Assembly (NCBI GenBank): GCA_026261815.1
Contig: JAMPIT010000583.1
Coordinates: 1,550,001 to 1,614,000 of the forward strand
Direction: 5' to 3'
DNA length: 64,000 nt
Source of the DNA: Monarcha castaneiventris obscurior
Taxonomy: Eukaryota > Chordata > Aves > Passeriformes > Monarchidae
This document shows, piece by piece, positions 47,090 through 60,908 of the stretch (the stretch's first letter is position 1; each line of letters opens with the position of its first letter). Under the pieces are notes generated by a model. It made no database searches, was not told where the DNA came from, and saw only the letters and a program-made list of their open reading frames with translations. A program made the translations under genes and the position numbers.

Positions 47090-50000
47090 TATGCATCTGT
47101 GATGACCCTCTCCTTTGATGGTGGAAATTGTTTCATTTTGGTGTTTTTCTCTTGGGAATTTGCAACATTCTTAAAGTTTGGAGTTCTTTTCTTTTGCTTT
47201 GCCTGCTTTTATCTTCACAGTATTTGCATGTGTGTGAATTATTTCTGGGAGGCTGCTGTGGTTGATCCATGTGTCAGAGAGGAGGCAGGTGATCATTTCT
47301 GGAGCTCAAGCCTTCCTGGTATAAACATCTTACACTAAAAGATGATCATATCCAGTTTATGTAGTGAGCCCAAATGCCACAAAAGAGACAGAACACAAAT
47401 AGCAAACAAGAAAAATTCAGTGTTGCTGCTGCACCAATGGGAGCCGCAATCTCAGGTAAAACTTATGTTGGATATTCGCTAACAAAATTTGGAGGAATAT
47501 GTGAGATAAACACACTTTGTTCAACAAAAACCAGAGCAGCATTTTTTAAAACCCAGCTGACAAATTATAAGAAAATGGAGGAAAAAATGCATAAGTCTGA
47601 ATTTTCGACTATAGGCAGATAATTCAATCCTCTGGATAAAGAGTATGCAAAAGCTGGAAGCTTGTGTTTGATTCCTGTCAGCATCATGGTTGTTGTAGAT
47701 TGAGCAATGGTTGGTGAATGGGGATTCTGTACTCAACAAACTCCTGCAAACCAGACAAAAATGGGTCTGTGCTTTTCTGTCCCTCATCTGTGAGGGAGAA
47801 GGGGTTGGAAATGCTCCTTTGAGCAAAGGCCAGTTTTATTACCATGAAGATTAGACATTGCAGGGACAGAATAATGTGCTTCACTTCTGAACCCCGGGGC
47901 TGTGTAAGGGCAGGACACATGTATGATGCATTTTAAGCCTTCAGCCGGCTCTGTTTTGGACCCAGGTACAGAAATCTGGATTGTGTCCATGCTATCTTCT
48001 GGTTTATCCTGTGGAAATGGCAAACTCTACAGCAGGAATTCTTTAATGTACACCTTTGGGAACTGATTTGGCTGCTGCCTTTATAAGGGATTACATGAAC
48101 CTGTTTCTTAGGTTATAACCTCAAATTGTATAAGCGATGTTAATCTGACAGGACTCCATGAGTTTGGCCAGTGACTTCCTCTGGGACAGCATGGTGGTGG
48201 TTCAGAATGATAAATAACCAGGTTTTTCAGGAGAAATAAAAAAAGAAATAAATATTTATTATACACCCAGAAATACATAGTGCAGGATCAGGAGGTATAA
48301 TGGAAATGTTAATGTATGTATTTCCTGATATGCCTGACAAAATGTAATATGAAAACCTATTATTAAAAGGGGGCAAGAAGAGTGTTCACTGAAGTGTCTG
48401 TGGGGTTTTATTAATTTGTTTCTGCTGGCACCCTCACTCTGAGGAGCTCCTGAGACCCCATTCAAATTGTCTTCTTACCTTCTTTGAAATTCCATGTTCC
48501 CTTTTATCCTGGGCTCGTGGAGGGGAAAGTAAATCCATGTGTGTGAGAGCAGGGAGGCTTTCAGAGCTCTTTGGGTACTTCAGGTGGCTTTATCACTCCC
48601 AATCTCTTTTAATTGAACTCCTCACTGTAAAGTAAACCTGTATCAAACAGGTGACCTGCCGTGCATGTGAAATTCATAAACAAAATATCCAGAGTCCCCT
48701 TTTTCCCTTACAAGATAAACGAGAGAGTGCAATCTAATAATTTCCTGGAATGTAATTAAGTGACAAGGTATTTGCTCCCATAAAAGCTTCCCCTAAGGAG
48801 CTGAGATAACATGCTTGGTAGAATTGCTTGAAAGGTGATGAATTTGAATGAAGCAGACAAAGCAGGAATAGAGAGCTAGGGAGAAGATTACATTAATTGT
48901 GCTTATAGAGGGCTTCAAAGGGTCAAAGGCATTGAATTCAGTTGCAATAGGAGCAAATCCTACACATCTAACAGACAAATAGACATTATTCCATCCATGA
49001 ATTAAGAATTAATAAATGAACAAATATTTAATCACTGTTCAGAGTGAAAAGAACATGTTCTTTTATAGAGATGAGGAACTTATCAAAATGAAAAAAGAAG
49101 AAATAGTTGGAGGCTGTATGTTAAGGCCAAAATTTAAATTCTGTAGTCAGCAGCTACCTGGATGTATAATGAGGCAACAATATAAATCCAATGCATATAT
49201 CACTGAGGCAGAAATGGGGGTGGGATCTGAAAATGGCTGGGGTTTGAACAGGATACAGGGAGAGATTTATATCAGAGTCCAGCACAAGTAACAATCAAAA
49301 AATTAACACAATTTTTAATAAATATTTTTAAATGGCTTTTTCTACTCCCATGTATTTTTCTGTTAAATCTGTTTGCAGAGAACTTTACTCATGAAATCAT
49401 TATATCACCATTTCTAGCTGGCCAAGCATACACCTCGAGGATTCCTTTTAGACCAGAAACTTCCACAATTCCTTCAATATTTTCACTCAGACTTCCTATT
49501 TTTCTTTTGCTTTCGCAGTCAGCATTTATTCTCTTTAGATGCTTCTCTTTTCCTTCTGTCCTTCCATTTCTCTTTTACCTGTGGCTGTTTACGTGTGGGC
49601 TCGCTGTGAGTCCCACCACAAGGGTTCTTCTGAGAGCTCAGCCTGAGTGGTTCTGACTTGACAGCCTGCATCCAAGGTAGCATTTCCAGCCCAGCACAAT
49701 TTGGGGTTCTGCAAGAACCTCATCTGAGATAAAGCTCCTGCACATAAGCTCCAGGAAGGTGCAGTCTGGGAGTGCAGCCTGGTCCTGCTGGAGCTCATTG
49801 CTATGACCAGATGCTGGCTTTGCTATTTAATTATTTCCTTGAGCTTTCTCAAGTTCCCTCCGTTCCAGTCTTCTGTCACTTCTAATAAATGAAGGCCTTG
49901 CTGGGAAGCTAACTGATCAGATTAATGGTGACACAGGGTGTTTTTTAAACACATGATACAAAATCAGATACTTTCCTTGTGGATTCTTAAGTGTTGTAAG

Positions 50001-53000
50001 TTTAAGTGTTTTTTAGAAGTTTTGTTAATGTTTAGTGTTCTCTTCCATGTATTAGGGTTTTAGATTATTTTCCTTGCATAGGATTTTAGTTTATTTGGAA
50101 TCAGTCTCATTTGCAGTAATGAAATGCAATAACAATTTTGTTTCAATTTGGATTGCCTAATGTTTTTGACAAAATCAAATCTTTCCCTGTTGAGGTACTT
50201 TTAAAGCAATACACTAACAAATATTTATATCTTATAGAGCAAATAATTGCATTTGCTCTGTGTTAATGCATTTGTTGTGTTCCATGGGTTTCAGGCACCT
50301 GCCACAGGACAATCCAATTCAGGCCATAGACAATGTAAGGACAGTGAAGGATGAGAAAATGATAGTTTTCTAAGTTTTACTTAGATAAAATCAGTATTAT
50401 TCACTGACAATATCCAGTTCCATATGTTTTAATACAAAGGGGATTTGAGTTATGTCCTGTGTGCCACTTGGACAAAATGGGGCTGATATCAGTGCCAATG
50501 GCACCAAACTGGGGGGAACAGTCCCCAAGACAGAGTGACCCTTCAGTGGACCTTAGAAGGGCTGGAGGGGTGGCCTGGGTGGCCTCCTGCTGCCCCTTCA
50601 ACCTGAATTGTTGTATGGCCCTGTGGTCCTGTGTCCTGTAATGCTCCTTTGTACAAGCTCTGAGTCTGACAGGATTTTCAGAACACCTGAGCTGACACCA
50701 TCTCCCCTCTTTAAGAGACAGATGGAGTCAACTGGTCCATTTTGGAAGTCTAACCTGAAATGCCAAGCATTTAGCCCATGTATTTGTTCATTTTTTTCAA
50801 TGACATCCACTGTCTTTGGATGCAGCTATGATACCTCTAGTTTGGCCTGTAGGCAGTGAGATCAGCTAGGAATCTCCTGGAAAAGCCATTGGAAGGACTT
50901 TTGTGGTGCAGGAAACAGGGTCAGAAGACATTCAGATGTTTTTATATAGAGTGTAAGCCAACATTCCTGATTCCTGAATCTTCTGCTTCTTTCATTATTT
51001 GTTTTTCACTGGCTACAAGTGGCGCAGAAGTCCTATGAATATCATCCTTCAGTGCACTTTAATTGAGCAAATCAACAAAATATGTCATTATTGGAGGGAA
51101 TAGTGGGACAAGCATGCAGGGTGCCACAATCCCCAGTGCAGATCATTCCCAGCCATTGGCTGCACAGTTTAATGATGGTGTTTCTCATGTGTCACAAAAG
51201 TACTGGGATACAGATTTTCAGCATTTGTGTTCTTAGATTTAAGGAAAATGGGCTGGACTCTGAGCACACATGGATTCCCAGGGCTGCTATCAGTGAGATA
51301 ATGTGTTTGGTGCACTAGGGCCGTGCTGGCCATGGAGGAAGAAGCAGATCCTGAGCAACCAGCACAATAAGGTGTCATCCACACAAAGACAAGGAGTTTC
51401 ACACACAGCAAAGGGGAAGTCATTCACGGATTGTTTTCCTGGCTCTGGTATGGGAATTTTTTATCAACAAATTAGGGTGGGGGTGTTGTTGTTGTTGTTT
51501 TTACTTCCTATCTTATGTTTCATTTCCTCCAATCTGCTACTATCGTATTTTCTCTGCCCTTGCTTCTCTTTCCCTTCTGATAATCTTACACAGAGTGCCT
51601 AATTCTCTTTACACTTATGAATTGTACTTAGAGATTTCCCCTGCTCCAAGTTGCTTTCCCATATCCACCTTGCTTTTGATCTGCTCTGTTTCTCCTCCAT
51701 AGACCTTTTCTTCAACTTACAGGATTTATTTCCTAATTATTCCTTCCTATTCCCATTATTTTACATCGCTACTTTTTGATATGCACCTCTCTGCCTTTTA
51801 ATTCATCAGCCCTAATCTGCTGTAGAGATCTCCTTGCAGAAATATTCCAGTCTCCCTTTGTCTTTGTTCCAAGTCCTTGCCTCTCTCCAACAATTCATGC
51901 CAATTTCACTGCTCCATACCTGGCATCCTTGGCTCCATACCTTTGATACTTACAAGACTTTGATGTTAACCCCTCCATATTTCGTTTTTTTTCTTGCTGG
52001 GAGAAGTTGAAAAGCATGTTGCTTCTCCTTCAATAAAATAGCCCACTTGACCTTCAGTTATTCAGAGTCATAACCTTTGAATTCTTAAAGAAATTTAGGT
52101 TTGAGGAACCAGTAATTATCTGTTGGGCACAGGCAAGCTGCAATTTTCAAGGGCTAGAACTGTCAAACTTGGATGACTTTCAAGAGGATGGCAAAAAGTG
52201 CACCCTTGACATGCACAGCAACCTCTGCCAAATCTCAGAATTATAAATGACACAAATGATGGAAGATAAGGTCACCATAAGTTTTATAACAGGGGAAAAG
52301 TTATTTTCCTGACTCTTTATTTTCAGAAACTGATGAACTAATTCTGATAGACATTTTTCAAAGAAAAATGGATATTTCAGCCCAGACTGAGTACAGCTCC
52401 AACCAACACAAACTGTTGGTAGGAATGCTGGGCAATTTACCCATACTGTGGATAAAACCCTCCCTTCTTCCTTAAGCAAACATCCACTGGAGCCAGCCAT
52501 TATCCCTGTAGGATTAAAGGATTATGGATATGAACAATAACATCTCTTTAGGAAAACATTATCTTTATTTCACTTTACATTTAGTCCAGATGAAATTATG
52601 CTGTAGTGTCGCACTTTTAAACTATTTGTTTTAACCAACTGATTAAGTAAAAAAAAAATTGTCTGCCTCAAACCCACTCTTTTAAAATATATCAGTCTAA
52701 AAATGAAGTAACTGCTAAAGAAATAACTTTTAATTTAATCTAACATTATATACCAAGTGTATCACTTTCATCCTGTCATAACATTAATGAAATAGGCGTT
52801 CAAAGAATTCTGCTGAGGAAAACCCATCATAAATGTGAATTTAAGAATCTGTTTAAGAATCACAAGGTAATTGGTAATTTAAAGAGCTTTATAAACTCAA
52901 GAAAAGTTTAGCAAGCAGGAATCCTAACCCACAAATACTGTGCTATTTCTGTAATTCAGGTTATGTGTTCCAAAAGACGAATTTTCCCAGCACGAACAAG

Positions 53001-56000
53001 GAAGGGAAATGTCTTTTATCTCAGGACAAGATAGGTCTCTTTGATTTCATAAATAATGGCTAAAGAAATTCACATTTTTCTTGTGTTTCTCCAGGTGAAA
53101 AAATAACCGGGCAGATTAATTTTCAGTTAGCAAGTGGCACTGAGGAGAAGTAACCCAGCCTTTGATGTTGATTAGCATAACAAAGGGAAAATACAGATGA
53201 TGCTTCAGATTTCTTTTGTAGCCAAATTAGTGTGTCAGGTTTGGGATTATAATCAGGAGTGATTAATAGGATTACTGTTATTTTGGAACGCAGTTTCAGG
53301 TAGATGGGATCGAAAACATGACGGCAGTGTCAGAATTTTTCCCTGTGGAACTCCAGGATGATGCTGTTGTTCTCCAATTTTCCTCTGCTGTGTTGACTTC
53401 TAAGCAAAAGCCTTTTCCCCATGTGAGCAGGGAGAGCTTCAAAATCTCTATTAATGGGTGGCTGTGGAAAATAGAGCTTTTAAGTCATGAATCCAACCTT
53501 CCATCAAATATGTATTTAAAGGGGTTTGTTGTTATTTGACGGCGTATCTTTTTTGTCTCTTTCCCTTGGCTCAGTAGTTTTACAAGGTCAAAGGTATGCA
53601 AAATCATCAGAGAAAAAGAAACAAATCTGTTTGAAGCCTGTAAGCTTTTAAAGTTTTGTGTCTTCACTTCCTGACTCTTACTAAATCATTTAGGGTTATC
53701 ACCCTATTTTACATAGGTAGCCAAGGAGATTTTGTCCCAAGTCTAAATTAATATAAGGTTTTTGATCATTCAAACTGATTCATATGGATCATTTTGTACA
53801 GATTAGAAAAGCATAAAATTATATCCATGCTCATTATAGTGCTACCTGTTGAATTGAAGTGGTATTTTAGAAAACAGTGTTCAAAAGAAAGATGAAATTA
53901 GATTTAAATAGAAAAACATTAAAATCTACCATAGGAAGGTTAGGACCTGATAAGAACAGGTCCTTAAGTAATTTTCTTCTTTGTTTAATTCAAAATCAAA
54001 GTATTCTATATAACATTACATTAAGCAAACATGATTGGATAATTAAAACAATTTTACAGTTCTTCACTTTTATTTAAAGCATGGTTATCTCTTTAGAGTA
54101 ATCTCTCTGAGTGACTGTGTGCATTTTACAGCTGACATTTTCCCCTATTTTTACATCTTTCACATAACAAGATTAATTTATCTTTAATGATTCCTTGCAT
54201 CATCCCTCAGCCAAAGAGAGCGGGACTGGCCCAGCTTTGTCACCTCTTCCAGCACAGCCAATTTAATGGTAATGAGAGTTGCTGCTGCAGGAGGCAGGAG
54301 GTGACACAGTAACTCCTGTACCACAGCTAGGGAGTGGGAGCAGCAACTCTCAGCTCTGCTCCTGAGAGAAAAAAAGCAAAAACCCCCAAAATCTCCAGGG
54401 CAGCCTCTGCTGTCCTCTCCAGCCATTTCCCCAGCCCCTGAGGGGCTACAGCAGGGGAAGGGATAAAGAATAGTGCTTCTTTCAGCATCCTGCAGGGATC
54501 CTTGTGAGAGGGTGGGCTGGGCTGTGAGGGGGGATGAGAGGGATCCAAGGATAGAAGACGGACTGGAAAACTGGGAGAGAAAGAAGAAAAGAAATCCCCA
54601 ATGCTGCCCGTAGATCTGCTGTGATTTATGGCCTCTCACAGCCCCTCCGAGTTGTTCTTACTGACCTGGGACCCAACAACATTGTACAATCCTTCCCTCT
54701 CTTTGTCCCCCACCAGATCCTGGAGACACTTCCCTGCTTCCCTACTCATTGCCACAAATGGAAAGTGGTTTAAAGGACTGAGAAGTGCTGGGTGTGCTCT
54801 GGCACACCTATTGGCCATTTTTATCTGGCCCTGATTCACATCATACAGGAACTTTTATGTTCTGCTGGAGCTCCAGTGACAGCCACGGATGCCGAGGCAC
54901 AGGATGGTGTGTGTGTGTGCACACAAACCCCAGCTCTCTATTAATACATCTGTAGGAACAATTTGATAAATGCTGCCAGATCTGCAAGACATCAGGAAAA
55001 TATTTTTGCAAGAGTGCACTTGGAATTCAGTAATGTTACTCTCCTGAAAGTTGCTGTTGCCAGGCAAAGCTCATTTGTCTTAAAAGAAACAGAGTTGGTT
55101 TGGATCTAAGATTATCTTTATATGAAAACATATAGGCTGTGGTAAGAAGAAATCTTTTGCTGAGCAATACTAGCTGAACAATGTACAGTGCTTGTGGAAA
55201 ACAAGTACCAAAGTGGGTAAATAGTAGGAAAATCCTTACGAAATTGTGTGGGACAGGAGGTTCTCTTTGTCTTCAAAATTAATTTTGCACTCTCTACTGT
55301 GTATCTATTTTATCTATATTAGTACATGGGCAAAATTGTTGATGGCAAACTTTTCCACTTAATTTTAAATTCTGTGAAAAACATTAGTTTTGATAAATAC
55401 AGACTTTTGAGAAGCTGAATGCACAGGAGGGAAATTTAAATATCATCTCAGTAACAGCCTTATTACATTCAGGAGTATTGAATCACTGCGACCACTTCTT
55501 TGGGTTACCAATCTCTTACAAACCAATGCTTGCTGACTTTCAAGGGCTTTATGGACAATCTGATTAAAAGTTTGTTAATTAAAACTTTTTCTGAGTAATG
55601 TAAGGGATATTAAGTCCTGCCCTTCCATGCATGCTCTGAATCAGTCTCTGATTTTTGCACAAAAGCTTGATCTGAAGCTGATCAAAATAAAAATTGATAA
55701 CAAAATGTGTTGTCTGCATTTAACATGACATCATATGGTTAAAATAAACCTTGGAACAATTGCATATTGTGGCTTTCAGGGAACAAGGACTCAAGAGGAA
55801 CAAATAAAGGAGTGAAACTGAGGTGACCAGCAGAAGGGATGGCTTTATAACAGCTCACTGTAGGTTACACAAGACAGCAGAAAACAAAAGAAAATAGTAG
55901 CAGTTCAATTATTTTAGTTAAATTACTTTGTTGCCCAATGGACATTTGTTTTGTGTGGTATCTAAAAATGTTTTAACAGTTCAGATTCCAATTTCCTGGT

Positions 56001-57355
56001 GAGAACTCCCCAAAGAAGGAACCACACTATCTCCAGGGCATTAGTCCTTTAGAAATTACTGATCCTGTTAAATAAAAATTAGAAAAATGATTCCTCTTTT
56101 TATGCTAGAAATACATTTTTAATTAGCAATGAAAGAAAGAGACATAGCAATTTATTTCCCTTTGGATTACCCTCTATTTACTTCAAGCTTATTTGTAATA
56201 AAGAATTGTAGTTCTTGATAGATAATGGCTTCAAGATGTGGCTGGGGACATTGAACGTTGAGTTCAGAGGGTGGTTGAGATTATAATCTCAAACCAGAAA
56301 TGTAATTCTTCTTTCTTATAGTACAGTAGTTTTCTTTCTGCTACAGATCTCCTGCTCTTGCATGCAAAATTATAAAAAAACAGGTGTCACATCTTAAACT
56401 CTTCCTATTTTAGGTGAGACTTAGAAGTAGATTCTGAGGGATATTGAACACCCTCATTTTCAGACACAAACTAGTGTGAATTTGTGGAACACCACACTTG
56501 ACTGGGACATGTTTTTATAATTCTGTTTGTATAGTACTTCATGTTTTAAATACATTCTATAAATCAAGCTGAAGTGATTGGTAAACTAACTGAAAAACAG
56601 TCTCTGCATTATTATTGACTAGAACCACTGATTACTGAGGTGATTGATCCATCCTGAAAGCCGAAATGATCACAGAATTTGTTGCTCAAATCATATGTAG
56701 ATTTTGCTCTTGTTATAATTTTTGTGTGACAAGACTGAGTGATGAAGGAGTTAGAAAATAAAAATTCATTGTCAGGCCAAAGAAAGCTCGCCAAATAAAA
56801 CATGCTGTAACTGGGAAAAGTAAAGCCTTATAAAATATTTTGTGTCATCTTGACACATTTCTTAAAACTACTTACACATCTTTGACAATCCAAACAGCAG
56901 GCTGTAATACCAGGAAAAAAAAAAAAAAGAACAATAAAAAAAAGCCCAAGGAGTACATGTTTTTGCTAAACTCTGATTTTTAATCTTGAATGCAGTGGGA
57001 TTAAAATGTCCCCATCCTAAATTTCCCTTTAAAATGCTTTAAATTATATAAATACACTTACAAATTTTGTTGTCACAAAAAAAATTAGTATTTCTTGCTC
57101 CATATTGTAAATCTTTTTTGCCATCCAAAAATATGTCAAAGTATTACAAAGCCATCATTCAAGTCAATTAATACCCTCATGTCACAGCCTCAGAGGGATT
57201 GTTCTTTATGTAACAGGACTTTAAGCATTCATTTCCCTTCCTAGACAGAACTTTCTGATGGATTTTGAAAAAATCCCCTGTGAAAGTGATGAAGTTGAAA
57301 TACCATTCAAACAGAAATATGGGAAATGATCCAGCACTGAGATGATGTGAGAAGA
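47090..57355. other. Long unique non-coding stretch
   Basis: About 10 kb of mainly AT-rich DNA without a recognised gene. Landmarks are a GTT repeat near 51484-51500, a short GT run near 54906-54920, a moderately GC-rich patch at 54200-54600, and A runs near 56915-56928. A possible old CR1 piece at about 50.5 kb is listed separately. Confidence 0.5.
50480..50605 (+). mobile_element. Possible old CR1 internal fragment
   Basis: The string GCCAATGGCACCAAACTGGG followed by GGAACAGTCCCCAAGACAGA resembles the CR1 ORF2 segment encoding the region after the catalytic motif (ACCAAACTGGGAGGA-type). It is followed by GGACCTTAGAAGGGCTGGAG. The similarity is short and the call is tentative. Confidence 0.4.
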
Positions 57356-57665
57356 GAGGAAAGGGACAATTCATCAGAAACTGCAGTGACAGGACAAGGG
57401 GGAACGGATTCACATTGAAAGAAGGGAAATTTAGTCTGGACATAGGGAAGAAGTTGCTGGTGGTGTGTGCTGAGGTGCTGGAATGGAATTCCCAGAGCAG
57501 CTGTGGCTGCCCCTGGATCCCTGGCAGTGCCCAAGGCCAGGTTGGACATTGGGGCTTGGAGCAGCCTGGGACAGTGGGAGGTGTCCCTGCCATGGCAGGG
57601 GTGGCACTGGGTGGGCTTTAAGGTCCCACCCAACCCAACCCATTCCATGGTTCTGTGACTTTATG
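57356..57665 (+). mobile_element. CR1 LINE 3' fragment, sense
   Basis: Begins about AAAGGGACAATTCATCAG, then GTGACAGGACAAGGGGGAAC and GGACATAGGGAAGAAGTTGC. It ends with the shared TTGGACATTGGGGCTTGGAG block and CCATTCCATGGTTCTGTGAC. The middle keeps the older CR1 form (GACAGGACAAGGGG, GGGAAGAAGTTG) while the end resembles the young copies, so it is an intermediate subfamily. Confidence 0.9.
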
Positions 57666-59583
57666 AGAGACATTTTTCTGCCATTGCTGCAGCTGAGTCT
57701 CCTGTCAGAGTTTTCAGCAATGACTGAGACCATGTCCAGCAGAGGCAGAAGCCACTTCTAGCCAATAGGAGCAAAATCTTAACATATATTTGAATTTATA
57801 TCCATATGCAAGGTTTTTAATTGCCCTGTGTAAAATTCCTGCACAACTAAGTGATTTATTACTGCATCCAGTGGGTATTTTGTCACCTTTACACAAAGTC
57901 TACACACGTCCAAAAGCTCTAAAAAGTTACATTCTCTCTTCCTGTCATAGTCACATCTGATGTAAATATACTTCCAGCACGAAACTCTTTCCCAGTGAAG
58001 ATCATGTAATGGTCAGAATGGTGTTAGGCAGTGGAGCCTAACACCCTCTGGGTAGCTCTGGGGATTACTGTGGGTATGGCTGGAACCTCATTTATAAAGG
58101 CAATACTCATTGGAAAACACCTTAACAACATCTGGTGGCACTTAGATTAAGTTAAGAAAACAAAGCTGAGGACCTACTGATCCAAGAAAAACAACAAAAC
58201 AACCCTCACCTATATATATATTTTAATAATAAAAACACAGGAGTTTTCCTGTCATGGCGGATGCTTTACAGATGGACAAAGCTTTTATTTTCCTGCTCAT
58301 CTAACCAAATGCCACCGATGTGTTTGTTAAGATATGAATAATTATGCTAATGTAAAGAGTAGGCAGGTGCAGGAGCAAAATATTTTAATATCATCTATGC
58401 ACAAAACTATATAAAACTTCCAAATCATTACTTTTATAGCATTTCAAACACTTGTTGTTTGAGATTTCTGAGTAACACCTGCTACAGGCAAAAATAAATT
58501 TGTTCTTGATACGCTGAGAGGAACACTTTAGGTGGCAACAGGGGTGTAAATTCCCTTCTCCAGCACTAATAAACCAATAACAGAAAAAGTGTGGAAAATT
58601 TCCTTTTTTCTGAGGGTAGGGATGGGGAGCTGCAGTTAATTTGCATGGAAAGGGCAGGTCAGCCAAGCAGGAGGCACTTTGTCTGGAAGGATGGCATCAG
58701 TTGGCTACCAGGAATCTCTTCCTTGGCACAAGAGGCAGTTGACTTACACCCTCAAGAGAGAGGAGACTGCCCAAAAAGGGGTTTTTTCCCTCTTCTGGCC
58801 TTGGAATCTGAGGTTTGCATATCTTTCCTCAGCCAGTAAATCACATTGCATGGATTGAGTGGATTTATTTTCTAATTTTCCTATCATTCAACATCTGCAT
58901 CACATGTTATATGTGATGATTACCAGACTTTGCTTCCCAGTTAACTGTTGCTCCCAGCAACATTCATCTAAGCCAAAGGTTCTATAAATTTAGCAACATT
59001 TCGCCATTAGCATTTGGGGAAATTTTGCTGATAATTTTTCAAGATTACTTTATCAGTGCCAAGAGCTATACAAGGAAAAAAAATTCTAGCTGTGATTTAC
59101 AGTATGATATAAAACGTACCCTAACAACCAAAATGAAAGAACACTTCTTATTGTAGCACAGTACAAGAATGTAATTTACAGGAACCAATGATCAGGGCCA
59201 TTTACTTGCTTGTGTTAATTAGCTCAGACCAAATTTTGATTTTAAGTGTAGCCTGCAGCAGTAGTAAGGGAATATCCTTTAGGTCACTTTTGAGTTTTTC
59301 CCAACAAACAATAATGTTATTTTGGTAGCACTTCCATTTTCTTATTGACTGCAGTGTTCCCCATCCCTGTTTATGAGTAGTAAATGCAGTAGAAATTTTA
59401 AATTTACAATGTGATACATAAATAAATTAATAAATTAATAAATAAATAGCAAACGTAATAAGGAAGAAAGTCTGTTTTCTTTGGCAGTGAAAAAAGTCTG
59501 GGAACCTGAGGAGCCTGATGCCTGGGGAAAGGCTCAGCACAACATAGGACTGAGCTACTTTGAGGCAGCGGAAGGTAAAACTC
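57666..59583. other. Unique AT-rich non-coding stretch
   Basis: No gene was recognised. There is a TA run near 58211-58221 and an AATAAATTAATAAATTAATA-type patch near 59419-59449. Confidence 0.55.
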
Positions 59584-60908
59584 ATTGATCAGTTCAGTTG
59601 GGCGTTATTGGTCACGCCATGGTTTGTGTTTTGTGTTCTGTGGATCAATTCCATTTGGCATTATTGGCCATATCCTGGTTTGTGTTCTATTGATCAATTC
59701 CATTTGGCATTATTTGCCATATCCTGGTTTGTGTTCTATTGATCAATTCCATTTGGTGTTATTGGCCATATCCTGGTTTGTGTTCTATTGATCAATTCCA
59801 TTTGGCATTATTGGTCACGCCCTGGTTTGTGTTCTATCGATCAATTCCATTTGGCATTATTGGTCACGCCCTGGTTTGTGTTCTATTGATCAATTCCATT
59901 TAGTGTTATTGGTCACGCCCTGGTTTGTGTTCTATTGATCAGTTCCATTTGGCATTATTGGCCATATCCTGGTTTGTGTTCTATTGATCAATTCCATTTG
60001 GCATTATTGGCCATATCCTGGTTTGTGTTCTATTGATCAATTCCATTTGGCATTATTTGCCATATCCTGGTTTGTGTTCTATTGATCAATTCCATTTGGC
60101 ATTATTGGTCACGCCCTGTTTGTGTTCTATTGATCAATTCCATTTAGTGTTATTGGCAATGTCCTGGTTTGTGTTCTATTGATCAATTCCATTTGGTGTT
60201 ATTGGCCATATCCTAGTTTGTGTTCTATCGATCAATTCCATTTGGCATTATTGGTCACGCCCTGGTTTGTGTTCTATTGATCAATTCCATTTGGCATTAT
60301 TGGTCACGCCCTGGTTTGTGTTCTATCGATCAATTCCATTTGGCATTATTGGTCACGCCCTGGTTTGTGTTCTATTGATCAATTCCATTTGGCATTATTG
60401 GTCACGCCCTGGTTTGTGTTCTATTGATCAGTTCCATTTGGCATTATTGGCCATATCCTGGTTTGTGTTCTATTGATCAATTCCATTTGGCATTATTGGC
60501 CATATCCTGGTTTGTGTTCTATTGATCAATTCCATTTGGCATTATTGGTCACGCCCTGTTTGTGTTCTATTGATCAAATCCATTTAGTGTTATTGGCAAT
60601 GTCCTGGTTTGTGTTCTATTGATCAATTCCATTTGGTGTTATTGGCCATATCCTGGTTTGTGTTCTATTGATCAATTCCATTTGGCATTATTGGTCACGC
60701 CCTGGTTTGTGTTCTATTGATCAATTCCATTTGGCATTATTGGTCACGCCCTGGTTTGTGTTCTATCGATCAATTCCATTTGGCATTATTGGTCACGCCC
60801 TGTTTGTGTTCTATTGATCAATTCCATTTAGTGTTATTGGTCACGCCCTGTTTGTGTTCTATTGATCAATTCCATTTAGTGTTATTGGTCACGCCCTGTT
60901 TGTGTTCT
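59584..60908. repeat. 49-bp minisatellite with higher-order structure
   Basis: There are 27 GATC-marked units, at 59587, 59643, 59692 and so on to 60864. The spacing is 49 bp, except for one 56-bp first interval with a 7-bp TTTGTGT-type duplication and several 48-bp units that lost a G in CCCTGG. The unit is built on TTGTGTTCTATTGATCAATT, then CCATTTGGCATTATTGG, then one of three alternative endings: TCACGCC, CCATATCC or CAATGTCC. A block of units starting at 59937 recurs at 60426. Because 49 is not a multiple of 3, a frame passes through all three phases. The plus strand lacks stops over long runs, but this is an array, not a gene. Confidence 0.97.

Noticed and set aside
59584..60908. CRISPR-like array
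   Set aside because: Units are contiguous with no unique spacers, and the genome is eukaryotic.
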